In this document: one piece after another, positions 13,100 through 25,398 of the stretch | How the letters are laid out: every line of letters starts with the position of its first letter | Numbering within the stretch: the stretch's first letter is position 1 | From: Pipra filicauda | Lineage: Eukaryota; Chordata; Aves; Passeriformes; Pipridae | Direction: 5' to 3' | NCBI RefSeq assembly: GCF_003945595.2 | Contig: NW_024104402.1 | Coordinates: 310,001 to 374,000 of the forward strand | DNA length: 64,000 nt | Translations under genes and position numbers: made by a program | Notes under the pieces: generated by a model | Seen by the model: only the letters and a program-made list of their open reading frames with translations | Database searches by the model: none | Told to the model about the DNA's origin: nothing

Positions 13100-13960
13100 T
13101 TATTTCCTCCAGGGACAATGGCTTTGAAATAGTTGCTGCACCTGAGCCCTCAGATCCCATCCATGAACTCCTCTTGCAGGTAGTGCCTCTTGCTGAGGCC
13201 CGCGCACACAGCAGGAGCAGTGGTGGCACTCCTGCCATGGGCAGCACTCCCTGCGGATGGCCATGGGGAGGGTGAGCTGTGCCGTAGTGACAGCAGTCAG
13301 TGGCACTGTTAGGAAAAGGGCAGGGTTACCTTCTATGTCCGGGACGTTCAGTCCTTCCACTGAGAGACGTGGCTGTGGGTGGCTGCTGAAGGGAGGCTTC
13401 CTCCCAACTTCCTCTCTTTCTCCAGCTTGCTGGCACCACAGGTTGTTGGAGTGGATGCTCCACAGTCTATTATTGCCCGCAGCACCGTGGGGCTGCTGCA
13501 AGGCAACAAAGAAAACAAGGTTTAGATGATCATGCCGATGTTCCCTCCTCTTCCCTGTGCCATGCTTGAAATGCTGTTGTCTTCAGCTGCACTTGTCACA
13601 GGACAGGTCTCTCGGAGTCCATCGGCTTCGGGCAGCCTCTGCATGAGCAGGAGGCGAAGCATACGAGGGACCTGGAGGTGTCCGAGTTCAGAGCAGGGCT
13701 CCAGCTCAGGCGGGCGCCTGAGGGCCTCCCATGGCCACCACCCTGCCGGGGGCTCACAGGAGCCGCCATGGTCACCGAGCACATGGTGAAGGCCAAGTTC
13801 TGTCCGTCCTGGTGCTGGCAGAGAGCGTGTTGAGCTGTGTATTTGCTGGTGCCATGAGGGGACCTCTGCGTGTACGGGTGTTCCATGGGCAGGGGGCTCC
13901 GACAGATCACGGGAACTACCTGGTGTCTGGGCAAGGCTGTCCCAGGCAGATGCACTGGGG
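13100..13960. other. G+C- and CpG-enriched block, possible exons or island
   Basis: Base composition changes here: the block is clearly richer in G+C and CpG than the A+T-rich flanks. Minus-strand frames are open for 133 codons (13100-13501) and 158 codons (13522-13998), and another minus-strand frame is open for 119 codons (13596-13955). I do not recognise any of the products. The block could be a small CpG island, exons of an unannotated transcript, or an old insertion. Open frames in G+C-rich DNA are weak evidence because stop codons are A+T-rich. Confidence 0.4.
13330..13495 (-). other. Exon-like segment (unrecognised product)
   Basis: Read on the minus strand, a good splice acceptor (a pyrimidine-rich stretch ending TTGCCTTGCAG) precedes 166 bases that stay open in one frame. 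They end at a donor-like ATAGAAG|GTAACC. The encoded peptide is rich in Gln, Ser, Pro and Glu and matches no family I know. A real internal exon, a non-coding RNA exon and chance are all possible. Confidence 0.25.
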
Positions 13961-13998
13961 CAGTGTGTTGTCACGGCTGAGTGAAAGCCATAAAGCAT

Positions 13999-14959
13999 CT
14001 GGGGTTTTAGCAGATGGCTTTGTGAAAGGGCATGTATTTTGCTGTACTGAGAATTCAGTAAATATTTTTGACGTTGATTTGGGGGTTTTTATTATTTATT
14101 CCAAATTGCTTTTTTGTTTCCTCCTCCAAGAGAGTGTGGGTGTGTGCTTTGCTGAAGAGGTTTTTCCTTGTGAAGAGAATGTGAATCTTGAATCAAATTA
14201 ATCTATTTTTAACATGAGATTTTAGATGCTTGCTTGAAGGCAAAAGTGCCATGATGTTACATTACTTTTAAAAACAAAATAGAATTCACGCAAGTAGTAG
14301 CTTATAATTGTTTAATGCAAATGTAATTTTCTTTACACTTATTTCTTATTCCCTTTAGCACATCAGGTCCACCCATTTGGCCAGGAAGCACCTTTTTCAA
14401 GAGAAATGGAGCCCTTCTACAAGGTAGGTGGTAGATTCTACGTCTTGGATTAACTATTCTACTTAATAAAATACCTTTTTCAAATTGCACAGCTTTTTTA
14501 ATATTTCGCCTGGCAAGAAATAACCAAATGTTTTTTTGTTTCCTTTACCCTGTCTCCTTAATTGCGCATCTGGTGCCTTGAAAATGACGATTTACCACAT
14601 ACAGTGAGTGTAGTCTGTGAAAGTTGCTGCTTTTTTTCTTTCCTCAGATCATTAAGTTGCTTGCTCTTATATATGGTGAAAGGTGGCTTTTTGGTTTTTT
14701 CCCTTTGTGTGGATAAAGAGTGACCAGAAGGAAATGTTCCAGGAACACAGCTTTAGCTCTGTGGATGAAGCAAGGTTGTTCTTTGAGAGACATGCTTCCT
14801 TTACTCCTTAATTGTGCTGATAGCAAAATGTACCGGAAGGTAGGTAGCAATGCTGTAGTGGGGAAAACAGGGACAGAGTAATTGTCTCAAGAAACCTACC
14901 ATGTTTAATAGTGCTTATATTCATAGAACAATGTTAAATATCTTATTTCCATTGGATGG
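13999..14959. other. Non-coding stretch, nothing recognised
   Basis: A+T-rich sequence between the G+C-rich block and the LINE fragment. No gene or repeat could be identified. Confidence 0.5.
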
Positions 14960-15324
14960 ACAATATCATCATGGCTGGGCTTCGCGAACGAAGATTTGGG
15001 AAGGCTCTAACCACATTTGTTACAGGCACGTTGGAGGCCAGTACGAGATAGACATATCCGAATGCAAAAGGCACAGTAGAAAGACTCCTTAGATGGTATA
15101 TTCTGCAGAACACGATTCTTTCTGCGTTGCCTTTTCTCCTCGAGGGTGATCCTGCGTGTGTTCTCAAAGGAGACAGCTGCGTTATATATGGTGTGTCTCC
15201 AGGCCTCCCGATTGGAGGCCAGAGTAGACCAGTTATGTTGATCAATATGGCCAAGGCTGAGATGTTGTTTCAGGGAGTCCTTGTATCTTTTCTTCGGGGC
15301 TCCTCTCTTGCGGCAGCACGGACA
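14960..15324 (-). mobile_element. Non-LTR retrotransposon (LINE) ORF2 C-terminal fragment
   Basis: On the minus strand one frame is open from about 15375 down to a TAG at 15007-15009. From about 15312 it reads like the C-terminal tail of CR1/L2/RTE-type endonuclease-reverse transcriptases. First comes a basic K/R-G-x-P-K-K-R-Y-K-D-S-L-K segment. Next are a W-x-x-L-A-x-x-R-x-x-W-R motif and an R/K-rich helix (E-E-K-R-Q-R-R-K-N-R). Last is a terminal zinc-finger-like Y-C-x-x-C followed by S-R-T-G-L-Q-R. The endonuclease and reverse transcriptase domains are missing, so this is a 5'-truncated copy. The homology probably continues a little past the stop as 3' UTR. The frame has no methionine start, so it is not a gene by itself. 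About 100 codons without a stop or frameshift is notable for an old element; the exact LINE clade cannot be settled by eye. Confidence 0.75.
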
Positions 15325-15375
15325 ATATAAACAGAAGCTATATGACTGCAGTTTTGATAGGTCAAAATTTTCAGT

Positions 15376-18300
15376 CTATCTCACCAGACTTCTTAAAACC
15401 ATTACTCACTGCTATGTGTGTTTATATTTCTACCATTGAGTACACAGAATTACCATCACTCTTAATGGAGGTGTCTTGGGAACACAGAAACCTGTGTCCC
15501 CAGACTGCAACTGTTTGTCTGTGGTGCAGATGGTCTTTGCAAGTATTTATCCATGAAGTGTCTCAGTTTTGTGTTCATTTTCATGATGCCAAAACTTTTC
15601 TGGCCTTCTTGCTGGCAGAAGATTCTGTATAATGTTCTTGGGAACATTTGTCCAAATCACCTACCACGGAGCTTTACTCAGGACAAGGCACACAAGCAAG
15701 TAATTAATTGCTCACCTTCCACACACCAAAGTAATCCAGCATCTGAAGTTTACCTGAGGATAGTTTTCAACTGATTTCCTTACACGTATCTAAGAATTTG
15801 CATAATTATTATCTATGTTGAGATTTGTTCAAACAAATTCTAAATACATTAAAGCATTCAGATAATTTCTTAATACTGAGAGATGGTATAAATTATAGAG
15901 TTTGACAGCTTTTGGCTTTAGTCTTGATCAGATAGATCTGCTACCTTCGCAGTCCTTTCTAATGAAAATAACTATTTTTTTTTTTTAAGAAAAAGAACTA
16001 TTGTGAAATACCTTGATTTGTTTTCAGTTTTTCAACAATTCTGGTTGTAAATGGGTGTCTGCACACACACAGTCTTGGTCATTTGAGTTCATAAAGTGTG
16101 AACTGCTGTGTTAACTCTGTATGGCACAAATGTTTTACCTTTTCTTAAGATGCAAGATATCAGGAATTAATAACAGCTGTTTTTGTGGTCCTTCCTATCT
16201 CAGTTGTTGCTTAAAACCTTCTCCCAGTAAAAAAGAATACACTGTTCTCTATCCTCTTCTCCTCTGCACGCTTCTGCCTTCCAAATTGCGGGGAAAAAAC
16301 TAAAAGTCCAAAACTTTTCAACATATTAAAGAAACAGAAAAAAAGAGAGAGATGACTGCCTTTTCAAGCAACTAGCAAAGCCTAACGGACCTTTAACTGA
16401 GTTGGCATTCTGCATTGCCATTTCAAGTGGAAAACACAGCCAATTTGGACTGTGATGTGCATGACACAACTGAGGTTGGAAGGATGAGAGTATGAAGAAA
16501 AACCTCATTAAAGTAATTTTTTAACACTTCCTGGTTATAATTTTTAAACAAGAAGATAAATCAACGAAGCATTCCCTTCTTTCTTTTTGTCTTTCTTTCT
16601 GTCTTTCCATTTTTCCCTACAGTGAGTTGTTTCATTTATAAGTTTCAGCAGGTTGCATGGAAATAGTGCATCCACCTCTTTACTGCTTCCGACCGTCTTT
16701 TTCCAGAAGGCATGTGTAGAGGAGTGGTAGCAGTGCAAAGATGTGTAAGAGGAAGTGCAGATGTTTGTCGGTACCTATGTTACATGACCATCTTAAGTGT
16801 CTTTTTCCAGTGCTTATATCCAGTTAAATGCAAACCGGAGAATGAAAAATTGACTCAATTATTGGTTTCAAGTTATGGTATTGTCTTTTGATTGGCGAAA
16901 GTTTAGGTAACAAAGGGACTTAAAACTATTTTTACTTGATAAATGTTTTGCTACATTTGAAAAGAATGTTCAGTGTGTGTTATAGACAATAATATAGAAT
17001 AATTTTGTAATTTTAGTAAATGTGATATTCATGTGCGCTTGTCACACCTCATTTCTTCTTAGTTGTTAAGAAAAATGCTCTTTTTCTGGTCTGGGGAATG
17101 AAGAGAAAATAATTCCACAATGTAACTAGTGCTTTGTTTAGCCAAGAAAGACTTGTAGATGTTCCTGGTTTCTATTCATTTTACATCAGAACTATCTGGC
17201 AAAGCAATCTTAACCATTGTAAAGAGTTTAACATATCTCTCCTGAGAAAGTGACTGAGAAACCAGTTATCTGTGTACCTCAAAGTAGCAAAGGAAGAGAA
17301 AAGGAAGCTAAAATTCATTTTACCTATTCTGTGTCCGTAATGTTTTTGACATGAGGATTAATTCTCTGTTCCATTTGGGCTGTCTTTGTATTTTTTGAAG
17401 AATATTGAACAAAATATATATATGCCGTTCTCTTTTTGCCTGTGGTTTTGATTTTATTAGAGAAAAGATGGCTGCCTCAGTTTCTTTTGTGAGGCTCCAT
17501 GATACTGCTGCTCTTAGCATTAACTCTCTAATCAGTTACTCTGTGTTAAGTTCCCTGCTCAGATGCCTTTTGAAGTCTTGAACTCCTTCTGCTAGGTGAG
17601 GATTGTTCCCTGGATCTTTATACTCTCTGATCTTTTCATGAAGTCCCATGCAGAGTTTAATTTAGGTAGGACCTTCAGTCTTAGCAGACACTGATGTCTT
17701 CTCTCAAAACTTGTCTGTGCATCCATGGAAATTGCTGTGTTCTAGCCTTCAGGATTCCCAGATAAAGCAGGTTTTTGCTCTTGGTGCTTTCCTTTTTCTC
17801 TTTTGTTTGGTTTGGGGGGGGGGTGTTTGTAGCTTGTTGTACATATTGTGTGTTTGTTTAAAATCATGGCTTAATTTTTTTAAACCTGGTGTATGGAGGG
17901 CCTTTGTTCCTGCTGTTTTTTCTGTTCTTATCTGTCATAACACATCCATTCATATTTAATAAAATGTATCGCAGGAAAAAGTCCTTATGGTGGAAAAGAT
18001 TTAGACATGTTCTGAACTCTTCAGGACCTTACACTGGGTGATATAGGTGGGGACATAGTCACATTGACTTCAAGACCGTAAGGCTAATGTGTCATGCTCA
18101 GAAAAGGGCAGTTTTGTTGCCTGTGCTCCGATCTTGGGTGTTAAGCTCATGTTATAGACTTGAGGATACAGTTACTCACAGATCAGTGGTAATAATAAAA
18201 CTGTTTTGCTCTCAGTATATCTAACATTCTTCTTGAATAAACTGAAAAAAACCTTCAGATTAACTTTTAGCAGCAGTTATGTAAATTCCAGTGGCTGAGT

Positions 18301-18504
18301 ACAGGCTTACACCTGTAAGATGTAACTGGACTGTGGAGGTGCTTGGTTTCATTTCTTAAAGATACAACTTCCATTTTGAGAGGCACAAAACCCAACAAAG
18401 TTACCACTCTCTTTTTATCTTATTTGCCCTCATACTTTAATAAACTAAGTGTAGCATATTATGATGTCTTTTCTTATCAAATTTGGTCTGTCTTGAGTTG
18501 CAAA
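15376..18504. other. Non-coding stretch, nothing recognised
   Basis: No gene is recognised. Homopolymers include 12 T at 15975-15986 and 10 G at 17814-17823. The 96-codon frame at 15342-15632 (plus) lies beside the LINE fragment but shows no reverse transcriptase motif on either strand. Confidence 0.55.
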
Positions 18505-18559
18505 AAGGTGTTTGTGGGTGTAATTACATACACAGAAGGTGTTTGTGGATGTAATTACA
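18505..18559. repeat. Two-copy 31-bp tandem duplication
   Basis: A 24-base motif (AAGGTGTTTGTGGGTGTAAT then TACA) occurs at 18505-18528. It recurs with a single G-to-A change at 18536-18559, giving a 31-base period. The single mismatch suggests a fairly recent local duplication. No function is evident. Confidence 0.9.
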
Positions 18560-21500
18560 GTTGGCACAAAAGCAGTGTGCTGTGCAGTGAAAACAGTGAT
18601 CTGCATCTGCTGTTACTGCTACAGTGAGGATTTGAACAAGAGCACAAGAGCTGCGTGAGTTGCCCCAGAAGATACAAGAGCCCCATGACTGGGCAGTGGC
18701 TGACAGAAAGCGATGCCACCTCCCTGGTTTATGGCAAACATGCATCTGCCAGGCTTAACAGTTCTTGGGCAAGTTTCCTGACTTTCTAGTTGAAACTTGG
18801 CAGCACCAAGCCCTTGTGATACCACAGTTAGCACTTCTTCATTCTCCAGGGAAGGAAAGTGAACCTGGGTCATCTAGACTCTGTTGCTGTTGGAGGCAAA
18901 AATGGAGATGGGCTTGATCATTGTGACTAAATGGTCCATCTTCCTGCTGTTCCTGACCTGCTGGATGTACAGCCATGATCCTTTCCATGCTGTCTGCTTT
19001 CTTGTGTGAGCAAGGTCCTCCTCTTCCTCTTCTGACAAGCAGTACAATTTAAATCTGCTGCCTGTGGATGTTGTGTCAAAGATATGCACTCTTTTTCCAG
19101 AGATCCTGCAGAACTGGGCTTACACCTGTGAACTGGATTGCAGCTGTCAGTGAACTGAATTCAGACTGCATGGCTTTCCTTTGAAGCCATGATTCTCTTT
19201 GAATGAGGATGGAAAGAAAGATTGGAAAAATACTTTCCCCCCAGAACATAGAAGGAAAGGAGTGAGGATTTGCATGTGGCCTCTGGTCCCTCTTGGCTGA
19301 GGGAGCTTAAGAAAGGAGAGACTGCCCTCCTCAGACCTCACAGGGCTGCTTTGTTCTCTCTCTACTATCAGCTGCGGAGCATAAGCATCCTCATGCTCCA
19401 GAACAGAGCAAGGGATAGGATGCTTATGTAGGGATGACTTGTCCTCATCTGAGAAAGCACTAAGATATGAGAGAAGACATTTTCTGTGACTGATGCTTCC
19501 AGCAGCCCATGTGTGATCTGCCTTGGTCCATCTGCCATGGCTGTAGCTGGCACAACCTGTGAGAAGCTCTGACAGGAAAGAATTGGAAGACACCGTCAGT
19601 TATCACTAAAATCAGTGTGAGACAGTGATTCACAGTTTGTTGCAGAGTAGAAGTGGAAACTCTTTGCACTGCTGCTTCATCAACCCTCAATCCAGGTGGT
19701 GGCTTTCACCTTTTAGTGTGCTGATATCTGATACCTGGCCATAAGGTGAGACTTTGGCACGTGGAAAGTGCCAAAGAACATGGATCACTTCATTCTTGGT
19801 TGATTATGTTGATTTATTGGAGCAAGAAAATTGCATCCCCAGTAAGAAAGTTTATTTTGTATGAAATGTGGACAGACCAGGCATGAGCTGTCCTGCATAA
19901 AAAGATAAGGAACCAGCTCGTTTTAACACATGCACATATTTGTACAGAGATCTTCTTCTTATCTTGAGAATAATAAACTTGAAAATCCTTGAAATGACCA
20001 AACAGGCCATTTAATCTCTTACCTATTGAGTAGTTTGTAAGAAATGAGAGAGCAAATTTGGGACTTTTAGCTGTTAATAGAAGCACTTGCTGAGATGGAA
20101 ATAAACCAGCAGGGAGGAGGCAGAACAGGGGCAATTGTTGCTGGTTTCCCTTGAGATGGCTAAATTAGAAACGTTCACTCATAAATGAAGACATCCAGCC
20201 TGCTTTTTTATGTTAATAGTGACATTGTGATAAAAATGTAACAGTAGCAGGGACCAGTTTCTTTGGACAAGTATTGCCCACACCAACTACTCAGTCTTTT
20301 CTTTGGAGAAGTTTGGGTGGAGTTGTTCCCGCTACCTTCAAGAGGCAAGTTGACAACAAATTCTCTAAGAGAAAATGCCTGTGTGCATGCAGCCACGTGC
20401 ATTTTCTCTGTAATAATGTGAACATTTGGAATGTGTTTGTCAATACCTGCCAACAAATACCCAGAGGCCCCTGCAGGCACAGTGGGCTTCTTTCTCCTGG
20501 TGTCAGTTTAGCTCATCTGCTCTTTCCACTGCACAAGCAGAATGGTCCAAGTCCTGGGCATGCAGGGGAGAGGTACAGCCCATCCTGGAGCACAAGGTAT
20601 CTGTTCCTGCTGGTGCTAATGGGGTTGAGGAGAAGGAGGAACAAGGGAGAGCTGAAAGACAGGAGGCTTCAGCAAGTCTCATGTGCATTTAACTTTCAGA
20701 ATTGCATGTCACACCTCAAAAGAAAACCAGCCTTGGAGAGAAATGCTCTGTTTTCTTCTACTGCCTAGTGGTGCAAGGAAAAAGAACATGGCAAGGTAGT
20801 ATATATATTACAGATAATTTAATATTATATAATACTTAAATGTCATGAGGACCATAAGAAAAAGACCAAAAGTAATGCAAGACAGTCCAGCCTTAGGACT
20901 GGTAGACTTAGGTGCTGTGATCTATAACACAATCTTGGGCAAGACTCTTATGCCCAAATCCAACTAAACAATAATTTCTTAATGCGTATTAGGGTATCTC
21001 ATGTTCCCAAGAATCTAAATATGTTTTTTGCTCTGGGGTTATAATTCCTTGCGTTTATGTTCTGTGAGATGAGGATAATAATAGTGCTTTTCACTGCCCA
21101 GAGCTACCAGTTTACAGAATATTGGCTCTGCTTCATATTCTGATCCTCCACTAATGGAAGAACCTTTAACAGGGTTGTAAAAAGCAGAGCTGTTCATTAG
21201 CTTTTGTAGGGAAATGTGTTTTGGGTTTTGGTTTGGGGTTTTTTTCCCTATTGAACTCCTTGTTCCGAGAGATACGCTTGGAAAATTACTGTTTTGGGTA
21301 GAAATTTGGGGTTTAGAGTGTCTAGTTCCAATGTAGTTACTTTCATCAGTGGAGTACCAAACCTTTTGACTTCACCTTGTTTTCTGTTCAGCTTTTGATA
21401 CTCTGGGCTCCCTGTCTTTGAAATAATAGTGACGGTCATGCTCTGTTTGCTGATGACTTGGTTTTGGTCAACTTACTGAATTAACAGCAAAGCTGCTATC

Positions 21501-24500
21501 TCTCCTTGTTAAAATAAATCACTTTTCATTCACATGACATAATTTTTTAAAATCAGCTTTTTTTCTCCTCCTCTTTTGTTGTTGTTGTTGTTTTGGGATT
21601 TTGTTAGTTTGTTTTTTCTGAGTTTGTTTTTTTTTTTTTATTTCCCCCCACACGAAGGGTACCTGACAATCTTTGCAGGAGTTTCTTTTCAGGAAGATGA
21701 TTCACCTGGTGCTTCTGTAGAGACTGAATATTTGAATAATTTATTTATTATTAGCATTCAGTGTGTTTGCAGTGGTATTATTGAAGAAGTAAAATTAAGT
21801 CAGAGGGGTTGTGCAGTGTGTCCCTAAGGGAGTAATTTGAACAGCAGAGCTCTCCTTTGTTTGGGAAAGTAGGTAAAATCCTAGTGGGGCTGCTGGGACC
21901 TGGAGGGTGCTGGTAAGGACTTGTGTTTGTGAGAGGATTTTGTAATGGCCTTAACACTGTGCAGTCAATAAAAAATCCCAGTGAGAGACTGAATTTTGCA
22001 GTGATTCATGCAGAAATGGTCACTATGGGGTGACATTTTTAGCTCTGCATTCTGTACAGGACATATAGAGAGCGTTGTATGGATTAGCTGTGCAATGTGT
22101 ATGTAGTCTTTTTATTCATCTTCTTCTAGTTGAGTGTGTAAGACAATGGCAAAAGCTGTAATTTGTTAAGTGCCTGAAGTGTGGTCCTGTTAACATTGAT
22201 ATTAGAACCATTAGTAAGGAAATGTGACTGCTGGCTGTTTATATTCCTTGTGACCAAAATGTCTGAACTACCTTTGGCCTCTGAAGTTGAGAAGGAAGAA
22301 AACTGAACTGCGACAGACAGGTCTGGGTAATGGTAGATTCTGTTGCAGAGTACACCAAGATAAGTTAAATTCCTAACGTGTTTAAACTCAGTAATGTATG
22401 TTTTAGATCTGCATAGGTGTCTTTGCTGTCTTTACAGATAACTGCTTATTTTGTAACAGTCCTGCATAGTGACTTCTGAAATCATTACTTCTGAGTGACT
22501 GAAGATGAAGATTGTTTACTTTCCTTGACAACTGGAGAGTGTGAATGAGTGCTGCAAGGCAAGTCTTACCGCAGTGCTAACCTTGGGCAGAGGTTCTGGG
22601 CACAGGTGTTTGTGTACCCACCTGTTTTACCTTCAGAATCAACTGCTGTGTGAGCAGTGGCAGTAAAACAGCACTTTGCAGCACACACCAGAGAGAGGGG
22701 TAACTGCTCCTGCTGCAAGTCCCCACAGTGCTGGCCTGGCTGCCTCAGTAACTGTTGTAGTGTAGGAAAGATAAGATCAGGGAGGTTCCCCTAAGAATAG
22801 AGGAGGTGAGGAGTTGGATGGTCCTTGCCCAGACAGAGTTCAGTGCTGAGGTAACCTACAGGTAGTGTTGTTCCAAGGATGCTGCTAAATGGGTTCAGTT
22901 ATGTTCTTAGTTTCTTTTCAGGTTGATCCTGCAGGTGATGTGGCTGTGACTTTGCAATTTGAACACTGGAATCTATTTCCTTTAAGTTGCCAGTAGCTGA
23001 TCTCACCTTTTTTAGGAGAAGCATTTTCTGTAACTGGCCCTTCTGTAGGCATCAGCGCAGCTGCTTTTGTCCAGAGACACATCCCACATATCTCACCTAC
23101 AAACATACATGTGGGACTTACTTACAAATGAGGCTCTTGGGTTTCAGTTGGATGAAGGAAGATGGAGACAACATAGAGCAAGAGAAATGACAAGTTCCTG
23201 TTCAGTGACTTTCTCCTTTACTAGGACTGCCATACATCTTCCAATGTTTTCCTTTCTTTTCCGGGAGCTGTGGTCTGCTCAGAGTGAGGGTTCTTTTCGT
23301 GGTTATTTGTGTCCAGGGTTGCTGGATGCCTGGCGGCACAGTGAGATCATCTCCTAAGGGACTGTCATGTAGTTGGGAAGTACTGGATGTTATCACTGCA
23401 GATACAGAGACAAGTCTGGCAGCAGTTGGTAACAAACCTTTTTTGTAAGTGGAATTTGGGTCCAGGCCACTTTTGGCTAGGCTGAGGCTTAGTGTAGGAA
23501 ATTTCAGTGGCTTGCTACAGGGACATAGCATACCACTAGTTAGATCACATTTTACAAGAGCAGAAGTCACAGTTAGAAATCAGTGGTAAAATTTGTATAG
23601 TAACTTGGAAAATGGTAGAGTATGGAAAGATTTATTTTCTGTAACTGTGAAATTATTGTGATTATTGCCATCAAAATCTCTGGGCTGATGAGCTGGAGCA
23701 TATGCTTCGTGCTGAGAGCCTGTGAATGTTTGGCATTACTAAAATGTGAAGGTGGCTGGTATTAGAAGCAATCTTGGCTTTCATAAGTCTAGAATCTGTT
23801 TGAGAGCACAGCTACAAGAGAGGCATAAGCCTGTGCTTTACATGGAGATTGCTAAAATAAGAATAATATTGCAGTTGTGTTGCTATGAGCAGTTTTGGTG
23901 ATGTGCAGATTGCTATGAGCAAGGGAAAGCTGTTGTCAAGTTGGGCTGTTCCTTGACTACATGTCAGGTTTCTTGTGCCAGACCTATATTGAGAGAATTA
24001 AAACAGAAGGTTTGGGAATTTTTAAGACACTCTCTTGCTATGACCTGCTTGTGTAATGGGCAGTTACATGTTTTTGGATCCCTGGCAAAGCCAAAGCTTC
24101 ATAACTAGTAAACAGAAGAAAATTATGGGAAGAACAGTGATGATGATCAAGTCCAAGCAGTGTTTGTGTCTTGTGGGTTTTTTTGTATGTTGTTTGCGTT
24201 AATGTTGTTCATGGTTAACATTGGCAGTAATTTTCCCTCTTTAACATGCTAAGAATTTCTTCCTGCTGGTCAGAGCAGATCTCTGTGCTGCTGGTTAAAG
24301 ATTGGTAAGTTCTTGATTATTTAAAAGGCATTTCTTAAACATCTAGAAAAAAATGGCAAATTAATGGAAGTGGAATATTCCTAGGAGAGCTTAATTTTAT
24401 TTGAACTGTTGAGAAAAGTAGACGCTATCTTGAATTGAAAGCGTGGTCAGTGGCTTGCACGTTTCACTGCTGTGTTATTTAAGCTAAATGTGAAAAAATC

Positions 24501-25367
24501 CATTAGTTTCAGATATTGGAATAAATCTTGCCGCTAGAAATTCTTCAGCTGTACACTTGAGAGTATGCAGAGCTATCAGATGGCCAAGTTTGTTCTTACA
24601 ACTGTGAATTCATAATTTGGTTTTCTGAAATTTATAACAGACTAGAAAATGAATTGGGACTGTGAGAGGGAAGGAGACAGGATTTTATTTTCTTTTTCAG
24701 TACAGTGTGTTCAGAAATCCCAAAACCAAAGCTAGGGGATCTTTTGGGGTAAGTAGCGCTTTGCACTACACTACTGGTTTCAAACTATTTGAAATACACC
24801 TGCCAAGACAGTAGACTGTGAACTACTCTATACAGCACTTCTTCCTCACGTCCCTCACCCTTTGTAAAAGAAAGATTAAGTTGCACCTGAATCTTGAAAG
24901 ATGAATTTTTACAAAACAACAGAGTGGAATAAATCAGCAGAGTGGAATAAACTCATTTTCTTACAAAGGTAAGAGTCCATAAGACTTTTCAACTAGTAAA
25001 AATATTTATCCTCTCTTTGATGTGTTTAATACTGATCCTAAATTAGCAAAGAAAACATGACTTTTCTTTAAATTATTTTAGGACAACTTCTGTCAATTTG
25101 AAAATAGGATTATAGGATCCTTGGCTTCATCTTACATGTAATTTCTCTTAGTTTCCTTTCTCTTTATAGGTCAGAGTGTTACAGTGCTTGCAATTGCATA
25201 CAATAAAGGTAATAAATTCTTTTTCTCTCTGACAATATTTATTTCTGTGCCTAACCCATCATTCTGCTGTCTAGTACACAAGAAGAATAAGGTGAAATTG
25301 AAATTAAAGTTGTTTACATACAGTGATGGAAAATTCCAGTCCTGATTTTTATATACACGCATATTTT
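18560..25367. other. Non-coding stretch with minor repeats
   Basis: No gene is recognised in about 6.8 kb. Open frames such as 19147-19593 (minus) and 20274-20768 (plus) have overlapping partners on other frames and no known domains. Small features are 13 T at 21627-21639, a (GTT)n run near 21578-21594, a repeated TTGCTATGAGCA at about 23879 and 23910, and an 18-bp-period duplication (CAGAGTGGAATAAA) at 24920-24951. Confidence 0.55.
24920..24951. repeat. Short tandem duplication, 18-bp period
   Basis: The 14-mer CAGAGTGGAATAAA occurs twice without mismatch, offset by 18 bases. It is a small local duplication with no associated gene. Confidence 0.85.
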
Positions 25368-25398
25368 GAATCAAGGTACTTGATTCGAGATACTCGAA
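25368..25398. repeat. Two adjoining small hairpins
   Basis: GAATCAAG-GTA-CTTGATTC (25368-25386) overlaps by three bases the start of TTCGAG-ATA-CTCGAA (25384-25398). Both stems are perfect and both have 3-base spacers. The arrangement could be cruciform-prone or a chance pairing. Confidence 0.7.

Noticed and set aside
24140..24165. GATGATCAAGTCCAAGCAG, resembling the CR1 3' end (GATCATCAAGTCCAACC)
   Set aside because: The match is short and the adjoining GGTTGGAAAAGACC-type portion is missing, so chance similarity is likely.
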